Origin: Cylindrobasidium torrendii FP15055 ss-10 | Taxonomy: Eukaryota > Basidiomycota > Agaricomycetes > Agaricales > Physalacriaceae | Assembly: GCA_000934385.1 (NCBI GenBank) | Contig: KN880634.1 | Coordinates: forward strand, 9,534 to 45,099 | Length of the DNA stretch: 35,566 nt | Direction of reading: 5' to 3' | In this document: positions 9,171-20,019 of the stretch, piece by piece | How positions within the stretch are numbered: position 1 is the stretch's first letter | How the letters are laid out: the number at the start of each line of letters is the position of its first letter | Notes under the pieces: model-generated | What the model was told of the DNA's origin: nothing | Seen by the model: only the letters and a program-made list of their open reading frames with translations | The model's database searches: none | Made by a program: the position numbers and the translations under genes

Positions 9171-11192
9171 ATGTCCAGCAAAACGACTCGCAAAATATCA
9201 TCGCTGCTCGACAGCTTGGATCTCGCCGACGAGCAGCCCATCATCAATCGCCTTCCCTGCGCTGCTGTCGACTGTACAAAAGACGGTACCCGTGGATGCC
9301 CAAAATGCGAGCACCTCGTCAAATACTGCTCCAAAGAATGCCAAAAAGCACATTGGTCGACTCACAAGATTGGCGAGTTACCTCAGGCGCGCGCTCTCAG
9401 AGCACTAACGCTTCATAGACTGTAACTCGCCAAGAAACAAGGCAACATGGCAGCCAGCTTGGGTAGAGGAGGGAAGAAAGGCAGCTTTCATGACGACCTC
9501 AGCCGGGGCTCCTCTCCATGTACAGTACGGCATGGGCGGCTCTGTGTGCGTACTCAAGCTAAGACCTCCTTTGTGGGTTAGATTCTCATCCTACTTCTAG
9601 CTGGGGTCCCACGCCTGCTATCGACGTGCTCAACACTCTGAGGAGACCTGTCATCACGTCTTACGACCGTTTGGACCTCTTATTTCCTGGTGCGAACAAC
9701 AAGGGCTGTCGAAGGAGTGACACACTCAGCCCTTCCAGGAGCACGAGACCTACGCAACGTCGTCAAGACTGTCAACTCTTTGCCCGTCGGCTACGGCGGC
9801 ACACTCACCCTTGTAATCGATGACAATCGTCCGTATAGCGCCGCTCGCAACCTGCTCTTGTTGTTGCTCATGAAGGTTTATGAAGATGCCGGCCCCGTAA
9901 GCACCAAACTTGTAGGTTGCGGTTCGAACTAAGCTGACTTTTTCCAGGACGTATTTGCACAATCCGCCGCGCTTCTTTGGTACTCGGCCTTCCTACCCTC
10001 CGCCTTATCTGGACCAGCCCTCGCCGCGTCATTGCAGGAACATGGCATCACCCTCGAGCGCCTCCAGGCCAGCGAAAATATCCAAATATCCCCAACGTGC
10101 ACCCTGAAGAAGCATGATACCTCGGGAGAGCTCATAAACAACCTGCGAGCTATGCTCAGTACCGAAGTTGATAGCGGGTTGGGGCGCGCAACTTGGAAGG
10201 CTGCTATGGACACGCCAGAGCGGGTCGATTACAAGGACAGATACTACTCCTACTTGAAACCCGCCCATCGTGTCGCACTACACCATTGGTTCTCGAACGG
10301 AATCTTCCTTCCATTCAGCGCGTCGAAGAAGCACTGCACTGTACCCAACCCAACTCTTTTCGACGTGCGATTGGCCATGCAAGGACGAGGAGGTCTCTGG
10401 CTTCTTGACAGGAGCAAGCCATACGATGGGTGGGAGTACGCGTTCCATTTCAAAGCGGCTTGAACTCCGCTGAATATGGGCAGTCTAGGATCTGCCTTTC
10501 AGTCCGGGATCTCTCATGGGGTGTCACGCACAAAAGCAGACATCCTGGGGGCAACCTTCTTCCACGTCAAGGACCAACTCAGTGATTTTTTCATTAGACT
10601 CAAGAGTATCAGAACAAATATCATCATCCTCAGTTGCAACGTTGTTGCCTTACCGAAGACCATAGGTAGTCTCAAGGACTTGCCCGCTCAATTCGACAGC
10701 ATTGATGTTGGAAACAATATTGACAGTAACTACGCCGGGATGGAACAAGTTCTCACTTCATACGGACCACTCTTGAAGGAACGCCAGACGTCGACGCTTA
10801 TTGGACTCTTCATGAATTGGATGTACAAGGTTCCTTCTGGGGACCTAACCAGTGCCTCCGCCAGTGGAGCTCTCAGGGTAGCAATGGCATTCAACAGGTT
10901 GAAACGCCTGCTTCCGAAGGTGGTACCTTCAACAAGCTCGGTACAGTGTCACTGAAATATTGTCTAGGTAGCGGAGACTTTGCAAGCCTCCTGGGCGACG
11001 CGCAACTTGGCCATGTCGGCTCCTCTCAACGCCCTAAACGATCACTCATCCAGCTTCACTGAATACCTCGCTCTAAATCATACGAGCCAAATTGCCGCGC
11101 GCGTTGGACTGCGTATGCGTGAAAGGAATGCCATAACGCCTCCTGTACGCTCGTTTATAGATCATTTTAATACACCTCAGAATTTGGGTTGA
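9171..11192 (+). CDS. MYND zinc finger protein with DUF4470
   Basis: Exons 9171-9372, 9419-9545, 9601-9689, 9730-9896, 9948-10435, 10484-10919 and 10968-11192; 577 aa. An N-terminal MYND finger (residues ~30-70) has CAAVDC, GCPKC, YCSKECQKAHW and the closing HKIDC. DUF4470 follows (WGPTPAIDVLN, then DLRNVVKTVNSLP, GTLTLVIDD). The long C-terminal half contains GWD, NIDSNYAGM, PLLKE and FMNWMY, which recur in Agaricomycete MYND/DUF4470 proteins. The first intron starts with GC (GCGAGT). The TGA at 10461 lies inside the intron 10436-10483, so it is not a real stop. After 11188 a shifted frame stays open and, with an intron at 11281-11329, ends at 11395 with similar-looking sequence. The true C-terminus may therefore be longer. 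MYND domains bind partner proteins; the specific role is unknown. Confidence 0.8.
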
Positions 11193-11579
11193 CTTTGGGA
11201 TTCAGAGGCTCGGGGCGCCGATCGGAGCCACGTACGAATCGCTGATACATGTCGAAACGGAGGAGGACTGGTATTTGAAGGTAAGCACATTTACTTGAAG
11301 GAATGAAATGTGGACTTGAACCATCGAAGGTGTGTCTTCAAGGAACTACTCACGTTGAGAGATACGTCGAATGGGTCAAAGTGATAAATACGTGAAGTAT
11401 AGACCAACCAAGCACGGTATTCAAAGCTTTTGGTGCGTTCCGCGTACGTACGGGATTCGGAATTCACATATTGTCACCAAGTCCGAGATCAAATTTTACG
11501 TAAGCGGTGCATTGTTTTATGTCACTGAGGTGGGTGCTGTATTGGAATGAAAGTACTGAGTTGGAATCAATTCCATAAC
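11193..11579. other. Possible extended 3' end of the MYND gene, then convergent spacer
   Basis: Positions 11188-11280 read in the +1-shifted frame as VDFGIQRLGAPIG... EEDWYLK. They are followed by a GT..AG intron (11281-11329) and a short exon ending TGA at 11393-11395. This resembles a continuation of the DUF4470-family C-terminus. The remaining 184 bases separate it from the 3' end of the minus-strand dehydrogenase. Confidence 0.4.
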
Positions 11580-12812
11580 CTAAGGCTCGGAGGTTGACTC
11601 GAGAGCCTGCTTCAGCTTGGGATCAACCGTCTCGAGAACTTCAATCGCATCATTCTGGCAACATCAATGACCTGCTCGCAGACCTAGAAGTAAAAATACG
11701 CACCCACAAGCGGTTTTGGATGTCGGCGTTTTGCAGTACGTAGTCGCTGACCTCCCGTACTTCGCACATGGAAAAGAACTGGCCCTTCAACGTCTCCGCG
11801 TCTCCGCCAACGGCTCCGTACACTAGCTGGCGGCTGCCTTCCTCAGACGTGTAAGCGCCGTTTTTCTCCATCTCACTGAAGTGTTCTTTGATGGGCCCGT
11901 CCATGCTCCTTCGGATGTTGGAGATACAGAACCCTGGGTCGAGGCAGCTTACGCTCAGTGGAGCGCCCGTGCCAACGTGCGCCTGGAGGGACCGTGTGTA
12001 GAAAACCTCAATAACTAAGAAAACCAGCTCAAAATTGAAGAGAAATCTGTGGTCATACTCGAACGTACGTTTAGTCTCGGTGTATCGGTTCATGGTAGAA
12101 GCGCTAAATCGCAATAATGAGTACAGTGCAGGAGTTGGACGCGGAAAGCGCGTACAGAGGTGAAGACTTGTAATACTCCTTGTCACTCATGACCTTGTAC
12201 ACGTTTGTCTTGCCTCCAAGAATGGTGGAATCGAGCGTGCTTGTATAGAATAAGCCAGAGCTGACAGTAACGATCCGGGACACTGTCCCATGCGTCTTGG
12301 CCGTATTGATGAGCAGTGGGGAAAGGCGAAGGGCAAGCAGCAGGTTGCTCAGGACATTTACTTGGAGCCTATGTACGAGGAAAGATCAGCGCCTCGTCTA
12401 CAGAGTACGCTAAGCCTGCGACTTACATTTGCTCATATCCGTCCGCAGTAATATTCATGTCAAAAGATGCAATAGCAGCATTCGCTACAAGAACATCCAC
12501 CCTCTCGAGCTCTTTCTCAGCGCGTTCAGAGAAATCTAACACGCTTTGGAAACTGCCCAAATCGAGTTGCCAAGCTTCTGCGGCGGCGCAATCGATGTCG
12601 GAAATGGCAGCGTGCGCGTTCTCCAGACTCCTGCACGCTAGGATCAATTTCTTCGGGTTCATCCTGGCGAAGTGTCTGCACGCTTCGAGTCCCAGGCCGC
12701 TGTTTGCGCCGGTGACGATGATGGTCTTTTTTGTGAGGTCTCCGGTGACTACAGCCAGAGGCTTTGTCTCGAGCTGCTCGGCCCAGATTTCAGCTTCTGT
12801 GCGGACCACCAT
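11580..12812 (-). CDS. Short-chain dehydrogenase/reductase (SDR, retinol dehydrogenase-like)
   Basis: Exons 12812-12427, 12368-12168, 12103-12069, 12014-11704 and 11654-11580; 335 aa. NAD(P)-dependent oxidoreductase with a single Rossmann domain. The cofactor loop TGANSGLG lies near residue 35, followed by an acidic D-L motif (WQLDLGS) and VLVANAA (a variant of NAG). The catalytic serine region is RIVTVSSG and the active-site motif is YTETK (YxxxK). LDPGFC and TSEEGSRQLVYGAVG in the C-terminal half are typical of the large fungal SDR group related to WW-oxidoreductase/retinol dehydrogenases. A 35-nt exon encodes most of the YxxxK block. The substrate is unknown. It is transcribed towards the MYND gene. 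Confidence 0.88.
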
Positions 12813-12836
12813 GTTTGCCTTCTTCGTAAGTCTTGA

Positions 12837-13307
12837 TTATACTGTGGAAGTCGCTCCGTACTGTCGTTCGCGTGCGTGGTTGAACGACGACTGACCGTCA
12901 GTGTAAGTGCAGAGATGTAAGAGATAATCTTTGACTCTGCTCCCATGCTCGTCGGAAGCTGCAGCCGAAGCAGCCCGGAACGTAAGCTCCATTAGGTCTT
13001 GTCCTTCGAGGTCAAGGACGGTCATTGGATACGCACTATGCCAGGAAGGACCGTCCTCGTACTTGGTTGGTGCTCTGAGATCGCATCCAAAATCGGATAT
13101 CATGTAAGCAGTGCATTGTTCTTCTCCTATTGTAGCTGACAAAGAATAGAACAGCACATAGCGATACTCGGAGTATACGATTAATTCGTCCTCGATGAAT
13201 GAAGCCAAAAAGACATCTAAATTGGGGCATGCCAGCATCGCTGGGATTACTAGTTGTCGTCTTCGCTGGGTGCTGACATCCGCCTCTAGCTCAAGACCCA
13301 TTGACAT
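12837..13307 (-). CDS. Doubtful open frame, unknown protein (156 codons)
   Basis: A single open frame between two minus-strand genes. It starts at an ATG 16 bases before the upstream gene's stop and ends 25 bases before the SDR start codon. The translation (MSMGLELEADVST... TFRAASAAASDEH) matches nothing I recognise. It could be a small gene, a decayed exon or the SDR 5' leader. Composition does not separate these options. Confidence 0.25.
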   Translation of the reverse strand: MSMGLELEADVSTQRRRQLVIPAMLACPNLDVFLASFIEDELIVYSEYRYVLFYSLSATIGEEQCTAYMISDFGCDLRAPTKYEDGPSWHSAYPMTVLDLEGQDLMELTFRAASAAASDEHGSRVKDYLLHLCTYTDGQSSFNHARERQYGATSTV

Positions 13308-14666
13308 CCAGCGTTCCCGAAAACTCTAAATCCATCTCGAGGATACCGAGGCCTCCTTCCATTCTGACTATATCCATCTGTTGTTGAAGCGCATGCCATC
13401 TCTGGTCAGTCTCTCGTTTGAGCGCATCCTCAGCGTCCGACATATGTTGGCCCTCCTCCACATGGCGTTCGATCTCAGACTCGACTGCCCATATCTTGGA
13501 CAGAAGGTCAATCTCCTCTAGTATCAGGGCCAGCTCCTTTTTCATCTCCTCCGGGCCATTCTCTGCAGTCTCCACGTCCTGGCCGGGATACTTCTCTTTA
13601 AAACGGTCTAACATCTGTTGAGCAATGTCTATGTCCATTCGACACCGTGCCCATTTCTGCTCTTGCTGCCATCTTTTCTCGCGCATCTCCCACACGTATT
13701 CTCTATCGCGCTACGACAATTTCAGAAGGTTTTATTATCAACAGAAAGAGTTGAACTCACAGTCATCCCACATATCATATCGTGGTCGAAATGCGCCCAC
13801 TCGTATTTGAACTTTGCGAATAATTCCGGGAGTTCTTCTGGCGGGCTGAGGCCTTCGTGTGGCGGGTTACGGCTAGTCCGAATTTTGGACCAGGCTTTCC
13901 CAAAACTTGTGTTCGGTTTTGCCACCACGTCGGGGCGAAGCTGTGTGACTATACCCCAGATAGCGGCGACATGCCACTGACCCACTGTCGTAGTCATCTC
14001 GCGTGTCGGGACGGCACTGCTGGCGACCTTGGCCATCACCGCCAGCTGTTCGAACAAGAGCGGGGGCATGGATCGGGGGAACACAATCTTGTCGATGCAT
14101 CTTGTTTTGCGACTTGGGACGAAGTGCTCAAGCGACACACGGTGGTCACGCGGAAATATCCAGAACTTATCCGAACCGGCTGGCCCAGCGCGAGAAAAGG
14201 CGTTGTATTCGAGGTCAGCAAACGTTTCGAAATCGGTCGCTGGATGCATGTTCGAGGCCGCTGACTCGGACGACCTTGAGTCCAGCGTTGAGCGTGACTC
14301 TGAGTATCTCTGCGCCGGAGACTCCTGGACGGCCTTGGGCTCGTCGTGGTGAATGAGTATAATTGTGCGGGGATCTGCCTGTGCGCGCGGAGCTTCGGGG
14401 TTCGGAACACGGTCAACTCGAGCAACAAGGATGTCGGAGTATGGTGCTTGCACCGTTTTCAGGTAGCGGATCTCTCCAACGATGAATTGGCCATACATGC
14501 CAGCTGCTACGTTGACGGTGTACAGCCGGCGCACGACCTGCGATGCAGACTTTTTGTCGTGGCGGAAGATAGTGTGGTCGTCGAGAACCTGAAAAGGAGC
14601 GGGTTTCAGGTGCAGAGTAGACAGGACGGAGGAGAGTGTATGCTGGACGTGGGGGAGCAGAGCCAT
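13291..14666 (-). CDS. Hypothetical protein, 441 aa, with C-terminal coiled coil
   Basis: Exons 14666-13761 and 13710-13291 with a 50-nt intron; the acceptor at 13711 keeps the frame (GMT then RDREYVWEMRE). The first ~100 residues look folded (MALLPHVQHTLSSVL... GQFIVGEIRYLKTV). They are followed by a Ser/Glu-rich linker, then a second conserved-looking block (PPEELPELFAKFKYEWAHF). The last ~130 residues are highly charged and rich in Glu, Lys and Gln with long helices (for example RFKEKYPGQDVETAENGPEE), consistent with a coiled coil. No signal peptide or membrane segment is seen. I do not recognise the family. It is divergent from Med18 across a ~400-bp shared upstream region. Confidence 0.65.
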
Positions 14667-15073
14667 GATGGTTCAAAGGCAAGGTCGGCGTGCCAGCGAA
14701 GCAAAGTGAATTAGGCGCCAATTGACCTCGCGGCTGTTGGCTGTGAAAAGCATACTTTTGCCGCTTTTACGCCGCGGCTCCTCCAGGTTCGGTACTTAAG
14801 TACTTATTCCCGCGCCGTGGCTCGACAATGGCATTTTACCTACATTGGCTCTCTTAGACTCACACAAGTTAAAAGTCCATTGTGAATGCGAGGAGTGAGA
14901 TATGCCATTGGCGCTAGAAGAAGCCATGGGGCGTGGGAATTTAGCTACTTGCGTGAGAACTTGATACTCGAGGAACAAACTCGAGTTCTTCTTCAGTCCG
15001 GATGGGAGCAATGTGGAAGTTGGCCAAAGGAATCTCGGGCCGATCATCCATAACTTTCTCTCTGACCACCATC
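14667..15073. promoter_or_regulatory. Divergent promoter region between the 441-aa gene and MED18
   Basis: About 400 bases separate the two start codons, so both promoters must lie here. GGTACTTAAGTACTTATTCC near 14790-14810 contains the palindrome AAGTACTT overlapping TACTTAAGTA. I see no clear TATA box. An in-frame ATG at 15002 upstream of MED18 is more likely leader than protein. Confidence 0.4.
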
Positions 15074-15727
15074 ATGTCCCAGTACGCTCAAGACGGCCAA
15101 TCATACGAGGTTCTGTTGAAAGGAGAATTCTGGCTGCGCGATAAAAATGCGATTGTCTCTCGAATCACCCTCCATTCCGAATCTTGCGAGGCCATCCACT
15201 TTCGCGAAGTTGTGTTCGAGCCTACGCGTTCTGGCAACGAAAAAGACCCCATCCTGCTCCGTGCGCGCCAGAATGTTCTCGACCCCGATGCTGGCTGGAC
15301 TTTGTTCTCTCACCTCAAACAAGAATCTGTCCGCGCTCATCCAGAGGCAACCGTACGACCCTGGGCAACGATGAACGCCGTCGGCGATGCTCTCAGCTTC
15401 GCATGTGCCCTTGGATACGTCCGACGTAGTGAGATTTACAAGCGTGGCTTTGCCTTTCGGAGAGGGATGCTTGTGATTCAGATGACCCAGCAGGAAATGG
15501 TGCGTGGCCAACTGACTCACAATTATACACGCTCAACTGGAACTCAGATTGAAGCGAAAACCGGGCAGCCTATACCTGCGAGTGCGGAGACCCTGTGGGA
15601 AGTCGAAGTCAAGACTGCCTTTCCCATACAAAATACGCCCGAGACGCCTATTAGCCGTGCTATTGACGCGGTCCTCGAGGTTCAAATGCTTATGAAAGGT
15701 CTCCTTGATCTGCGGCGCAATGAGTAA
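15074..15727 (+). CDS. MED18: Mediator of RNA polymerase II transcription subunit 18
   Basis: Intronless, 217 aa. Med18 is a head-module subunit that pairs with Med20 in a beta-barrel heterodimer and contacts Pol II and activators. Recognised blocks in order: YEVLLKGEF, then ALHSES-type ITLHSESCEAIHFREVVFEP, then PILLRARQNV, WTLFSHLKQESVRAHPEATV, GDALSFACALGYVRRSEIYKRG, FRRGMLVIQM, WEVEVKTAFPIQNTPETP and LMKGLLDLRR. This matches the fungal Med18 layout and usual length. I chose the ATG at 15074 (MSQYAQDG, good initiation context). The open frame extends 24 codons upstream to 15002, but that part has no family resemblance. Confidence 0.87.
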   Translation: MSQYAQDGQSYEVLLKGEFWLRDKNAIVSRITLHSESCEAIHFREVVFEPTRSGNEKDPILLRARQNVLDPDAGWTLFSHLKQESVRAHPEATVRPWATMNAVGDALSFACALGYVRRSEIYKRGFAFRRGMLVIQMTQQEMVRGQLTHNYTRSTGTQIEAKTGQPIPASAETLWEVEVKTAFPIQNTPETPISRAIDAVLEVQMLMKGLLDLRRNE

Positions 15728-16081
15728 ACTTGCCCTTTGTCAATGCAAACAGCGGACCATCTCCCTACGATAATATACGCAGGCTTTTCCACCTTGTCGC
15801 CAAGATTTTCCTCCCCATTGTGGTTCCCGCAAAGCTCTGCTGGAAAGAAATTGGCCGATATTGGGTGAGGGGCCAGCCGAAATCTTCACCGACGCATCTG
15901 CTGGCCTCTGGGCCATTCTTGATATCACGGGATTGCGTCCAAGTTCAATCAAATCGCACTATCACATGTTTGTATTCTAGGCGTTCATGCCCATTTATGG
16001 CCTGACGCGACTAATAGAAACATGGGCTTTTCTGGAAACCTTTTAACTCTAAATGGCGCCCAGCGTATACATGTAGTCCTG
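15728..16081. other. Convergent intergenic region
   Basis: About 350 bases between the 3' ends of MED18 (plus) and the FAD oxidoreductase (minus). A 91-codon plus-strand open frame from 15730 has no recognisable domain and starts at the MED18 stop, so I treat it as chance. Confidence 0.4.
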
Positions 16082-18276
16082 TTACTTCCAATATGCATGC
16101 CATAGCACTTTGACCACGAGCAATGGATGAAGAAGGTCAATGCTCGCCCCGTCCAGCATTGCCAGCGTTCGGTATACAGCAACACCTACAAAGCGGTCAG
16201 CATCGGGTTTTCTCCATGCTCTTCGGAAGTGTGTACCTGCTTGCTCATCACCAGTCTGTACTGGAACATAAGAACGGGACTTATGTGTGAATAGGCTGAA
16301 CGTACCGCGATGCGTAGTCTCTGGAGGTGGCCCATGTACCACCTCAAGAGAGCTCCGAATTTGTGCGTCTCACCAGCCGCCGGGGTCGTCGTCATGTACG
16401 CATAGTCTTTCGATGAATCAATGGGCTGTTCGGAAGAGACTATGGAGGGCACATACCAAACAGCTTGGGCCCAGTCCTGACTCAGATCAGCGCGCGCTCA
16501 AGAAACTCAGGCCTTGGGCTTACCACATAGAGGCAATTTTGGTTGCTTGCATTGCGAAGAAGCATTTGGAAAGCCCAGTGGGGATACTGTACTCATTTTG
16601 CAGGAGCACGTTTAGGCAGGAGGCTCCTGTGAGCGCTTTTGCGACGCCATGGCTGTAATGGTTACATAAGTTTTAGATGTACAAGAACGGAGAAATGGGT
16701 ATCTACCCATAGACTGGATTGATGCGGCTAACAGAGTCGCCCAGAGCAATGAAATTATCCGGCAGTTTTCTACAGTTTTCGAATCGATTCCAGTATGAGG
16801 GACCTACAACATGTATCAGAAGAAGTAGCAGGTAACCGAAAATCTTGAACAGACCAACACGAATGAAATGAACAGTCATTGAATCCTGGACCTCGTGCAA
16901 GAGATCAATGAATTCGAATATCCAGCTTGGCAGAGGCTTGTCCACAACGAGGGCTTTTGCATAGTCTTTGACACCTTCAAGCGAGGTTGGCACATCACCG
17001 CCTCCCCATACGCCGCAACAGACGTGCACTGCACCGTTCATCAATTCGCGCACGACTAGACCACTTCCAAGTAGACATACCACGTCCCCCTTCATTGCGA
17101 ATGAGCCCAAAGAACCGGTGATCCCGACTGGCATCAGGCGAATGCACGAATATAGATCCGCTTTCCTGGTCGAACCCACCGGGCACAGGCAGCCTCGCAG
17201 CCAGTCCAGGCGGTATCGCGAACTCGAAGGTAGCGTAGTGCATTTTGGGATCATACGACTCTTGCTGGATATCCTCCGCAAAGCCCAGGCGTTTGAGCCA
17301 TTTGATCCCAGCTTGAGTCGAGCCGGTTGCGTCTAAACTGGTGGTAAGTGAAGTAGCTCTATGTTATGCAGGGGCCGACTCACCGACAACCAAAGCCGCA
17401 TCGATTGTACGAGTCTTTCCCTCAGCATCGCGGTACGAAACCTCCTTCAATAAACCCGGATGCTCGTCGTTGACATTAATCCCAGTCACCGTTCCGATGA
17501 TCTGCTCGATATTTGGGTAAAGTTTATGGTTGAGCGTCAACCGGCGAGCAAGCGTCTCCAGCCCGCGTCGACCTGCGTACAAGCATTTGGGTAGACTCCC
17601 TCCATACCAACGCGATGGAGACTTGATGTAGTTGCCCCAGAAGTAGGTGTTCCAGTCCCAAGCCGTTATTCTGTGGGCAGTGTGAGCAGCGCGCGCTAGG
17701 ATCAATAGGAAAAACTTACTTGATATCTGCAGCTGCGCACTCTTCATTGAGGTTGGGATACAGTTGCTTCATCGCGTCATGCACAAATGGCTGTGTACCT
17801 GCGAGGCAGATTGAACAAAGTACACACAACCGAAAAACGCTAACAAACCCTGTAAACCGTCATACTGCGCTACACGCGTGCGCTTGGCCTGTTGTTCCCA
17901 AGAATCCGTACGCCGGGCATCTTCTGTGTTCAACCACGTCTCGGCCTCGAGAATCACAACACGCTCAAAATGATCATGGCACACGCGCGCAGCGAAGAGG
18001 CCTGCATAGCTAGAGAACAATGCCATCACAGTTCAATTGACCTTGCCTTACTCTGGAAGACGTGACTCCGGCGCACCTTCCCCCGCATATCACAGCCGTC
18101 CCTTTCAGCTTACTCTCGGTGGGTCGGGGCACTCCAAGAAACCTCAGATCATAGAAAGCGCTTTCCTTTGCAATGAGCCAGCGTCGCAAAGCATTCCAGA
18201 TGACAGGAAACAAGACATAAAGCGCGACTGTGCTTCCAAGCATGTATATCAACAGCCCCATGGTTGATGAAAACAC
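16082..18276 (-). CDS. FAD-dependent oxidoreductase (fungal FAD/NAD(P)-binding monooxygenase-like)
   Basis: Exons: 18276-18077, 18009-17849, 17798-17720, 17670-17384, 17332-17081, 17028-16855, 16803-16707, 16652-16524, 16476-16457, 16406-16306, 16255-16237, 16185-16082; 540 aa. A membrane anchor lies at residues ~5-30 (LLIYMLGSTVALYVLFPVIW). The dinucleotide-binding loop is GTAVICGGSYAGLFAAR. YGGSLPKCLYAGRRGLETL, GTVTGI, LPVPGG and FIALGDSVSRINPVYGHG (the GD motif that binds FAD ribitol) follow in order. The C-terminus, VVKVLWHAYW, resembles the family end VLKVLW. These features fit a large Agaricomycete family related to squalene-epoxidase/geranylgeranyl-reductase-like enzymes; the substrate is unknown. 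Two exons are only 20 and 19 nt. GHG replaces the more usual GQG after the GD motif. The gene lies just downstream of DUS1 on the same strand. Confidence 0.87.
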
Positions 18277-18434
18277 GTCGTGCAGAGTTGGTGATGGTGG
18301 TCAGAAGCAAGAAGGGACTCGGTCCGCCTCGCGTGTTGGTGTCCATCACGAATCTGAGAGCGAACCTGCATTGAATTCCACTCCTCCCCCCTGGATAGAA
18401 TAAGAGAGCGATAATGATACTACGAAGCAGGAGC

Positions 18435-20019
18435 TTATGCTGCGAGTAAGGGAGCAGGTGTGGTGGAGCTAGCATCACTCTCGACCTTCTGCCTCTTCGC
18501 AGTCTCCTGATCATTGCCATTCTCCGTTCGTGGTCGTTTTGCTACAGCATGTGTCAACCAGAGTCGTGCAATGAGAGTTCCAACGAACTTTTGGGTGCTT
18601 TGGGCGGGGGCACATCCATGAGCGGTCGGCAGTGAGGTTGAGCCATCCAGACGGGAAGCGTGTAGATGCCTGTAGTTGGGTCTATTGTCACAAGCTCGTC
18701 CGCCGACTTGCCCTTTGCAGCTTCCATTGCCTTGTCCATCCGTTCCTTCAACTCTTCGACCACCTCGATATAGGGCTGGAGCGCGCCGCTTTCCCAGGTG
18801 CCATCTCTGCTGATCTGAGCTTTCCCTAGCTTCGCCCGTAAGTCCGTTTCCTGCGTGAGGCCTGGCAGCATTATCTTGAAGAGATGGCCTTTAATGGCTG
18901 TCAACGCCGTATGCGTCTTGAGCTCTTTGCAGATCTGGAGATATTCGAGGGCAAGGTCGACGTGGGGGACGTGTTGCTTGAGTAAGCCTTCTGGCGTGTT
19001 GTCTGCGAACTCTTCTGGGTGCTTGAACAGCGCAGGGTTGTACAGTTGTGGCTCGGCACTCATGACGGCGTCGCAGCCTGTTTCTTTGAGGCAGCGTGCG
19101 ATATCGGAGGGGAAGATGATGTTGCCGTTGGCGAATACGGGAACGGAAACCGCCTCCTTGACAGCACGTATCTTGGCCCAGTCCGCCAGTCCCTACTAGG
19201 ATAGTTAGGAATGGTGATACACGGGAAGTAGTTCTAAAGCGCACGGTGAATTGACCGCGTTGCTCGCGCAAGCGTCCGTGACAAGTAAGAATTTGGGCTC
19301 CAGCACGTTCCAACATCTTGGCGTACTCGACGGTCTTCTCGACAGTAGGGAATACCCTGAATTTGGCGGTGACAGGGACCTTGAGGTTTACATGTAGCGT
19401 ATTTACTGTGATGCATTAGCTTGATATGGTGTGGCCATTAGAAAACGCACTGAGTTTGTAAATCAAGTCCCAATCATCCTGTAGAAATGCGCCATATTTG
19501 CCCTTCTTAGCGATGTCTTGCGGGCAGCCCAAATTCAAGTCGACGCCGTCACAGTGGTCCTCCAGAAGTTGAGCAGCAGCGAGTAGCTTTTCTGGATCGT
19601 TTGCACAGAATTGAATGAGGAGTGGTCTGTCTAACTTTCCGCCCTCTTCGCCAGTCACGGTGTCAAAGTAGACTTTCCGTTTCGTTGGGTGGTCGATGAG
19701 CATCTAACACATGATCAAAATGTGTATCAGGTCAGCTGGGAGTATCCCTAACCTTGGCATTAATCATGGGTGTGTAGATGAGCTTAGTGGTCGTCAGCTA
19801 CATATGCGCTGGAATTTGACACGGGCGTACCTGAGCACCATATCTCCTCGACAGCACTCTCCAGGCCTATTCATAGCATTGTTTCAACCCCTCTGAAGCT
19901 TCCAAGTCTTTCTGGACACACACCAACTCGCTTTGATCCACCATCGGTGCTACCACATATTTTGGACTCCCTAGTACTTGGCGGTAAAAGTCGAATCCAG
20001 TGAGCTTTTCGGTCGCCAT
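18435..20019 (-). CDS. DUS1: tRNA-dihydrouridine synthase (16/17-specific, Dus1 type)
   Basis: Exons 20019-19924, 19866-19831, 19782-19753, 19703-19451, 19405-19245, 19192-18589 and 18541-18435; 428 aa. FMN enzyme that uses NAD(P)H to reduce uridines 16/17 in the tRNA D-loop. The TIM-barrel signature appears in order: [43 protein letters not shown] (catalytic Cys), [33 protein letters not shown] (FMN phosphate loop) and AVMSAE. The C-terminal domain ends in a basic tail (TKRPRTENG... AKRQKVE) on the last exon that looks like a nuclear-localisation sequence. Three 5' exons are short (96, 36 and 30 nt). It is divergent from the secreted-protein gene. Confidence 0.92.

Noticed and set aside
10461..10463. 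In-frame TGA that appears to split the MYND/DUF4470 gene in two
   Set aside because: It lies inside a canonical intron (10436-10483, GTACGC..GGGCAG); removal gives GWD|LGSAF in frame, so there is one gene.
15002..15073. Upstream in-frame ATG of MED18
   Set aside because: The 24 added residues show no Med18 similarity, while the ATG at 15074 directly precedes the conserved YEVLLKGEF strand.
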